A stretch of DNA of 64,000 nt from a virus. Below, one piece after another: positions 1 to 9,000 of this stretch. The DNA is taken from the IMG/VR virus record IMGVR_UViG_3300013286_000013, positions 1-64,000 of that record. One strand, 5' to 3'. The notes under the pieces are model-generated. The model was not told where the DNA came from. It searched no databases and saw only the letters and a list, made by a program, of their open reading frames with translations. Numbering within the stretch: position 1 is the stretch's first letter; each line of letters starts with the position of its first letter. Both the position numbers and the translations under genes were made by a program.

Positions 1-3000
1 ACTCACAATAGTAGTAAAGGTAGAATTTACTGTTGTTGCTATCTGACTATCAACCAATCCTGTTCCACCGACTGTTAGTCCGCTGACACTCAACCAACCT
101 GTCCAGGTATTAGAAGCGATACTAACTGTATTAGCGATGGTGTTTACTGAATAGTCAACTGCATATCGCAATGGAGTGGTACCAACACTTACCAGCACAG
201 ATGCAGTGCTTGCGGGCTTGCCGCCAATTTCAAAAGTTGTAGTTAAATTATCTAACAAATACTTTCTGTTGATAATCAAAGGACTTGCCTGTCCCTTTGA
301 TTCAAATACAGTAACAGCAAAACTTTCTTGTACTTGTCCCGGTAGCAATTCTTCTGGTGCATGACTGTAGTTTGCATCTAAGAACGCACTGCCGTCTAGT
401 AAAATATCAGATGGTTTAATACCAAGTGTAATCTCACCTAACTGGCCGCCGCTTATCACTGCATCTAGTGCGTCCGGATCTCCAGGAAGTATAGTTCCAT
501 CACTTGTCTGATCTCTAAATGTAACATATTGAGTTGCAGAAAAATCCTGAGTAAAATTAACCAATGGAATATAGACTGTTGCTGTCGTTCCTGTTCCCAC
601 GATGGTAGGTACCACTGTTGGATCTAGTCGAGTAGTTCTTCCCGATCCCGTAGTCACATAAACGTTGATACTTGCTCCAACCGGAACAGCAAATGGTGTT
701 GTTACTGGTATTAGGTTCGCCGCCTCGTTAGAAATAAGACTATTAAGTTCGGCAGCTTTTGCCGAGTACCCATTCACTTGAATCTGCGATTCATTAACCT
801 GTCCCAGAATATATTGGTATTGGGGATTGTTAACCAACTGCACACCTGCGCCTGGTACCTGTATTAGAGTAGGAGTTTGTGCTAACGCAGACTGGAGTTG
901 AGCTAATCGTGTTGTCCAGAATGAAAGCTCATCTAACACCTTGACCAATTCTGCTCGATGTACTGCTGATAGACTTACCGCAAGATTTAATGGATCGGTT
1001 ACTACTCCATAGTTAGATTCGCTAGAGTAGCTGTCCCAGGCGCTGGTATAGAACGGCAATGCATCCCATCCAGACGCATAGTTAAACGGCAGTGTGTCAA
1101 CTTTAACACCACCAAATGTCATGCCTTTCATGAGCTGTGTCAGCTCTTTACCTGGCATACCGGAAGCAGGATTATAATAATTGTTAATTCTATCAACTGC
1201 TGACAATAATTTAATATCTTTTGTATAGTTTAAGACTAGACGTTTTTCTTTATCAGGAACAAAGTTCAATACTAATTTTGCGAATTTCTTAAGAGCAGTG
1301 ACCCCACTGGTGTTTGTAAAGAAATCTGAATAATATTGGATTGTGTATTGATCACTTAATATCATTGATCCGTCTATTGTAAGATCTATAGTATTCTTTT
1401 CGGCCTGCGGTACCCAGGTCAGCGCCCAGGTGTAGGTTTCGCCATCACCTATAAAATAGTCAGTTGTCTTGACATCTGCTATTTCTGTTCCGTAGGAAAT
1501 TCGGTCAAACTTCATTGTTACAGATGTTTTTCTAACTTTTCCGTTGTATAGTTGTACTCTAGCTTTTGCTTGTGTAAAATCTTGACCTCCGCCGCCAGTT
1601 AACACGACAGTCGGTGTTTCTGTATAATTGCTACCAGGATCAAGTACAACGATATCATATACTTTTCCTAGGCTAATATAGGCCCTAGCAAATGCACCAT
1701 ACCCTGTATCATTAGGAGCTGTTATAATTTGCACTTTTGGAGGACTTACATAATTTGATCCGCCGTCAGTTATTTGAACCTCTCCTACACTATAGGAAAA
1801 ATTGTCCGCCCATGATTTCCAAGGATACGTTTTTAATAAAGGATCACTATAAGATTTAATGGTGGTAAACTCTTCCAAAGTTTGATCGTAGTAGGCAGGT
1901 AGGTCGAAATCGCTACTGAAAGTATGAGTTGGATCTAATGATGTATAATCCGTTGTAAAATTTCTAATTTTTGTGTGGTAAGGTTTTACTTCTTCAATCC
2001 ATTTTTCATAGAAGGCACTGTCTTGTAGTTTGTATGTAGGTCGCTTATCTAGAGATCCTGCTTTATTCCTAACATTAATGAAGGCTGTTTTAAATGCCCA
2101 ATCAAGATTTGCCTGTTCTGAAAATGCATATTTTACAGCATGGAAGAAGAATTTATTCCAATATTGTTTTAAATCGCCCACAAACAAATCATTCTTGATT
2201 GCTTTGAGAATATAACTCAACTCAACGTCTGGAGATTGATCAAAGAACGTAGAATCATAAGCGGCGATTTCATCAAAAGCAAAGTTGGTTAAAGAAGGGC
2301 GCCATAATGCAGGATCAATTTGTATTGTTCCTTTTTCTTCAGCAATGATATCGTAGTCAGTATCAAACGTACCGACCTTGATTGTTCTATCAACTTTCTT
2401 TAAGACTACAAATCGGCCGGCACCGGCATTTTGTATTTTTACAAGGTCTCCCAGTTTAGGAGTTATTCCGTTTAGCCCGTATGTATCGCTTATCGTATAG
2501 GAAATCAGCTGTAGATTATTGTAATCTGCTCTCGCCCAGTCGACAGGATACCAATATTTGGTTACATCATACTGCTGACTATGAATGCGTGTCCAAAGTT
2601 GTTCTGCTTGGCTCCATTCAAACTTGCTCCACATGTTTTTTGCTTCGGAATCTGTTTGAACATAAACAGTGTACGGACGAACTAATAATTTTGGTACTTC
2701 TGTATAACCATATCCAGGTTCAACGATGGTTGCACCAACTACCCGTCCTGTTTCGCTTAGGGTGGTTTGTATCACTGCCCCATATCCGTTTCCAGAAACT
2801 GTCACTGTAGGAGGATAGAGATAGTTGTAGCCGCCGCCCGGATAAGAAATAATCACTCGATCAATTCCACCGTTACTATTGATAGTGCATACTAACTGTG
2901 CTTGGCTTAGAGCTCTCGTTTCAACAAGCCCTAATTGGTAATTTGTTTCGACCACTTGGTCCCACGCATTTTGTTGCGGCGATGGAATCGCTTCCATCAT

Positions 3001-6000
3001 CTTTAGATTAGGAATTGATTTTAAACTTAAAATTCTATTTTCTAATAAAACAGTATTAGTCCATTCCAATACTGTTCTCAAAGCTTCGGCTCTATCAGCA
3101 AACATCGTCTGACGGGGTCGCACGTTGATACCATATCGCTGTTGAACTGACAGTGCAGGATCTGGAACCGGCTGACCAATCTTATCATATCCAACTAGAC
3201 TGTCTATTAATTTTTGTTCTAACATTGTAGAAGGACTGCCGTAAGGATCGCCTTCTTGTAACAGCAACCATTCTGTATGCCGCGGAGCTGAACTTGTTAG
3301 TCTATCAAAATTAATATGTAAATTTGTCGAATTGTTATTGATCAAATCCTTAACATTGACCAATGCCACTGCATCTTGTCTTAAAATTGTAGCATGTTCT
3401 ACTAATTGATTTTTAGGATCAGCGATTAGTCCTGCAACTGTTATTGCACTTATTCTTCTATTTTTAACTCCGGCAGGTATGGTAGTCTTGTTTCTAACCC
3501 AGTAGTAATATATATTGCTAAACGTGCTGGTTACTGCATTATAAACCTGTTTGACAGACAACACACTATTATCAGGGTGCTTTGGTTGACCACTTATACC
3601 TCGAAGTAATCCGTTGCTTGTATCAGCAACTGCCGCCCATTCACTAGGTAATAAATTAGAACTCACCCATTCATATACCTGAATGGCGCTACCTGGAAAT
3701 GTTGTTCCCCACTGATTTTTCCTATACTCTAAATCGCCCTGTTCATACCAAAAGTATTTTACAGCACCAGTATCCCACCATAACTCTCCAACATGATCAT
3801 CAGTCCAATTGGTATTGGTATCAACAGATATTTTTCCTGTTCCGAGAGTATAGACAGCAGGGTCAGTTATCGTTTTATAAGTTAATTCTTGATTGGCTGT
3901 TCCGGGAATGTATCCTTTTACAGGATCGAATATTTCAAGGTACTGAGTGATTGTATCTTTCACTGAGTCAATTACCATTAGACGTTTAATCACTGAAGGA
4001 TCTACCAACGGCTCTTCATATCTTAATAGTTTCCAACTGTTTACAGATGTATCTATTTTTTTGAATATAAATGTTTGACCGTTATTTTTTCCAGCCATAG
4101 TATCAGAGGTTGGGGCACCTACATAAATGTTGCCAGCTAACTGAGCTACTGAGTAACCAAAATCACTACCTGTTGTGATTGAATTTGACTGTATATCTTG
4201 AGCATAAGAAAAATATGTATGATATCTATTAAATACACTAACTGAGCCTGCTCCCTCTATATTGCTATAGAATCGTGTTGACTGATTATCAAATGTTGTT
4301 TTTAAGTGTCGAACATCAGTAGTATAATCTTTTACATATTTTGTACCGTATAGAGACTGCGCATTTGGCAGTAGTCCCATATAGGTATCAAATGTGATAT
4401 TTTGAAGTTCAAGCGTGCCAAGACTTGATACAATCAATGTTTGTTTATTGTCATCGATAGAAATATCAAATCCAAAAATTGTATTAGAATTTCTATTAGG
4501 CTGTGTTAGGTTTTGCAACCATGTAAATTTAGATCCATTCCATTGCCATACACTAACCATACCTTGGTACAATCCGTATTGTGTTCCTGGACTGCTTATG
4601 AACAAGTATTTTCCGTCCTTGCTCATTACAAGTTTGTTACCAAGCAAGTCGCCTGAGGTAATAATGCCCAAGAGTCCCGCCGTATCTTTAGTAATATCGA
4701 CAGGCAATGCTGTAAATGTATTGTTAGAATTCTTAGTATAGATCCTTACAACTCCAGTATTAGTATATGCACCCGGGGCACCGACTGCCACAATGCTGAG
4801 ATCGGCACTGGCTGCTATGCTTTGACCAAAGAAACTACCTTGTGGCAAGTTGTTATTTGATAAAGCCGCTAACGCAGAAATTGAAACTGTGCTGGTATTA
4901 TACAGTCCTAATGTCATGTTGTAATTATAAACCTGCCCAATACCTTCGCCGGGCGCTCCAACTAAAAATTGTTTATTTGTTGCTGAAGAATTTACCACAA
5001 TAGAATTTCCGTACCGACCATTTGAAGTAGGATTAGGAGTAGTTAGCACCGCCAAGGTTACTGGTTGATTCAACACTCTATTAACGGCGGTAATCTTGAT
5101 CATACCAGTTCTATCAAGCTGTGTGATATTGTTAGTATCTTGTACAAAACGTAAATTACCAGTGCCCGTTACATCTCCTCGAACTCTACTTGTCGCAGGT
5201 GCGCCTGCAAAAATTACATTATCGGCCGCATCAAATTTTAAACTATACCCGTACTGTGGGGGTATAGTGCTTAGATAATAGTCATGACCGGCTTCTTTCA
5301 GAGAGTAGGTGAATAGAGTGTTTACCTTAACATCTCTAACAGATGTTTTATCATAGACAAATATTTTGCCATATCCATAGTTGTTGTCATAAAAGCCGGG
5401 AGCACTAACTACATAGGTCGAAGTTGATTCATCTGTACTGTATGAAAATCCATACTGCTGATTTGTATTATCAACTGCATCTGAATATGTTGTAGCCGAG
5501 TAATTATCGATCTTTTCGTAGACTGCCCATTTCTTAGATCCATCATCGTCGACCCAAATTTTATCACCGTATTTGGTTGTTGTTAATCGTGGCAGTGAGG
5601 CCAGATCGTCAAAGCTACCGAAGCGAACTGAAACAAATTTAGAAACGATTCCAATATAGATATCTGATGAATACGGTACCGCAGTTAAGGTGCTAGAAAC
5701 AGTAAATTGTGTGTTAGACTCAACTGACGTAACAAGATATACTTTATTAAGATCTGGAATAAATCTTGAAACAGCAATAACCTCACCTACTACCAATCCG
5801 TGTGATTGAGCAGTAGTGAACTGAGTACCTATGCCGGGTTCAGTAACTGTAACTTGAATGATCTGTACATTCTGTCTCGTATATCGTAGAACATCCCAGC
5901 TACCAGTGGGACTATATCCTAACCAGAAAGTGCTGCCTTCTGCAATTAGATTTGGATCTCCTATGTCCAAGATGCTGTTAATATTATAGGCGGTTGCTGT

Positions 6001-9000
6001 TACATCGTCAACACGCACATATCCTGCTGTCTGTATTTCAGAAATATATTCTGAGAAGTTAGTATCCAAAGTTGGAAACACACTACCGTAATCGTAATCA
6101 TCTGGTGCAACTAACATATCACTTTGAGGAACACGATATATGAAATCATTATTAATAGCAGGATAACCTGTAAATTGTATAATCTGAGGATTCTGAACGA
6201 ATCTCTGATCATTTAGATTGAACTGTAATTCCTTGTAAGAACTATAGCCACCAAATGCTCCTATTCTAAAAGCCCAAGTTTCTAAAAATTCAACTTCGCC
6301 TTGCAGATTATTAAGACTTGCCTTGGCTAATTTAGTAATAGAATTAGACGTGCCTTTTTCTTTGATATATCCTTGATAGAATTTATACTGTGCAATTCTA
6401 TCATCAAAAATATTATCTAAGTATATTCTTGGAGTATATCCTGTAAGATGTTGGGCCATACGTTGCTGGCCAATATCAAAATTATCTATATCCAAACTAT
6501 AAAAATCTTCAAACTGAGTTATCTTATATTCAAAGTTTGGTAGCAATGCAGGCACGGGTTTTGATGTCAATCCCCGCCACACTTTAAAATCAAAAGATGT
6601 AGAACCGTCGACCTTCTTAATAGCTGAATAATATTTTCCAGAATATCTCACAACTTCGCCCGGTGCATAATCTGAGTTTGGTTGCCAGTCAGCAACAACT
6701 GCTTCATCATATATAAATCCAGGAGTTGCAAGACCGCCATTCCATTCTGCTGTTCTAAACCCTGTTAATTTGATACGTTGCTGACGATAGCCAGTGTCTT
6801 TATCGTACACAATATCTTTGAACATACTGAAATTATTAAAAACAACCGCATGTTGCTTTTGTATAATATTCACCTGAGCAAAGTAGAAACCTGTGTTAGG
6901 TAATAAAGATTCAATTACAAATTCACCATCTTCCCGTGATAAGGTAAACTGCTGACTAGGAAATGCTGTTCCGTCTGAAGTTAATAAATTATATTGATAA
7001 TATGGATCTGTTAGATCATCAACTACTCCATATAGAGTTTTATTTCCTGCACTGTCAGATGTTTTAAATTTAATCTGCTGAGCGAAGGGGCTTAACACCA
7101 ATAACGATCCGTCTATCCAATTCTGCGTTGTCCAGAATAAAAATTCTCTTGTTGAAAAATCCCAATCAAGTATTGAATTAAGGTCTGACTGAAAGTAATC
7201 AAATACAAACCCCTGGCTTTCTAAATATTTTCCGTAGCCAATTAAAAAATCGTAAACGTCTTGTATTGTTAGTAGTGTCGACCCATAAGAGATAGTAACT
7301 GGTACAGTTTCGTATTTTACTGCCTTGGCAACTGTGATACCACCAACCACCGGCAATTCTACTAACTGCTGGAAGTTGCTCGGAGAGAATGTTGTAGTCG
7401 CAGTATGACTTAGTTTTGTTCTGTAATAGACGTTTTGGTAAGATACCAATTGACCTGTTTGATAGAATTTATTTTCAGTCCAGGTTACATAATTTTCAGA
7501 AGCTCCGCCTAGTGTGACTTTGGTATCTTGAAAACTGTGAATAGGAGTTAATATTGTAAAATAAGGTTTGAGAGAATCATATCCCTTTACAGTATATGCT
7601 CCTTGATTTTTTTGAATAATAATACCGCTGACTGACAAAGATGTAATAGGGTTACTCTGATGTAGATAGATATTATAATCTTCCGAAGGTAGTAATACTC
7701 CGGGATTAACGCTAGATGGATCTACTGAATCAATCCGTACCGCTAACTTGTCTTTGTCTAAAAATCCTTCTGCTTTGTATATTAGATTATAATCCACACC
7801 AGTAAGATCTACTTTTAGTCTATTAATATAATTATTATTTCTTTGCAACCCTGCTTCAATTAGCAGGACGCTGTAGCCAGCCGCATATTGCAATTTTCCA
7901 GCAACAGTATCTCTATACAGAATAAGGTCTGAAAGTTTTAATAATTGTTCATTATCGCCGTATACTGTTTGACCGGCCACTGAAAATTTAATTCTGCTGG
8001 TGTCGAAAAGCAGGGACGCATATTTGGCAGGCTTAGTAAGAGTAAGCAGTATCTGAACGGCGAAAGGCCATGCGCTTGATCTTCTCCATGCTGTTTCAGC
8101 CGGAGAGTGATCTCCAAAAATCCATTCTGCATTGGTCTGATTAAAAATAACATTCTGTGCCAGACCAATGCGTTGCGGATCTAATAATGTTCCATTTTCA
8201 GTAACTGGTAATATCTTTAATAGATTCGGTCTAGCATAATTTAAATCAATGCCGGCCCTATCGCCGCTACGAATAATACCCTGTGATAAATCTGACCATA
8301 AGATTGTATTACCAGACGTAAATGGTGCCGGGCCGTATTGTGCCTTCCACCAATCCGGCTGTTCGCTGAACCCTAGCATTTCCCATGCATGGGTATGCGG
8401 ACGATCAGTGTCATAGAAATATTTAAAAATTCCTCTCCAATGGCCAGGAAGTTGTAGATTATTTGTAGGGTTAGTTGCAGATGTTCTAAAATTCCATGTT
8501 CGCGGATCGTATACCGCAATTATATTTGTTCGATAATCGACTCCATTAAATCCTGTCCATTTTAAAAATTCCGCGCTCAGAAGTTTAAAAATTTCGTTAT
8601 AACTAAAATCTTTATTTCTATATGCGCCTGGCAACACAGAATTGATATCAAGTAGCGTGGGAGTATATACCGAAGATGATTTTATATTATTAAAAATTCT
8701 CGTTTCTAATTCGAGGATAATATCATCTCTGTAATCGCCGTATGCCAGCATGATACTGCCGTCGTGTCCTTCAATTACAAATGCCGGCGTTGTATATGTT
8801 GTATCAAAATACTTTGATGGTCGGAAGCTAGGGTATAGGCCTAACTTTGACGGTGTTGGCGGAACGTAACAACCTTGTGTTGTTGCATAAAACTTTATTT
8901 CAATAATATCGTTGAGTGTTAGTTTTTTAATAAAAGTTACACTGGGATCTGTGCTAGGAATAGTATAGTCTATGCCTAGTATTAACTGTACTCCGTTAAT

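Noticed and set aside
7938-8168. Short frames on both strands within 1-11823
   Set aside because: All lie in other frames of the giant minus-strand gene; that gene's frame is open throughout.
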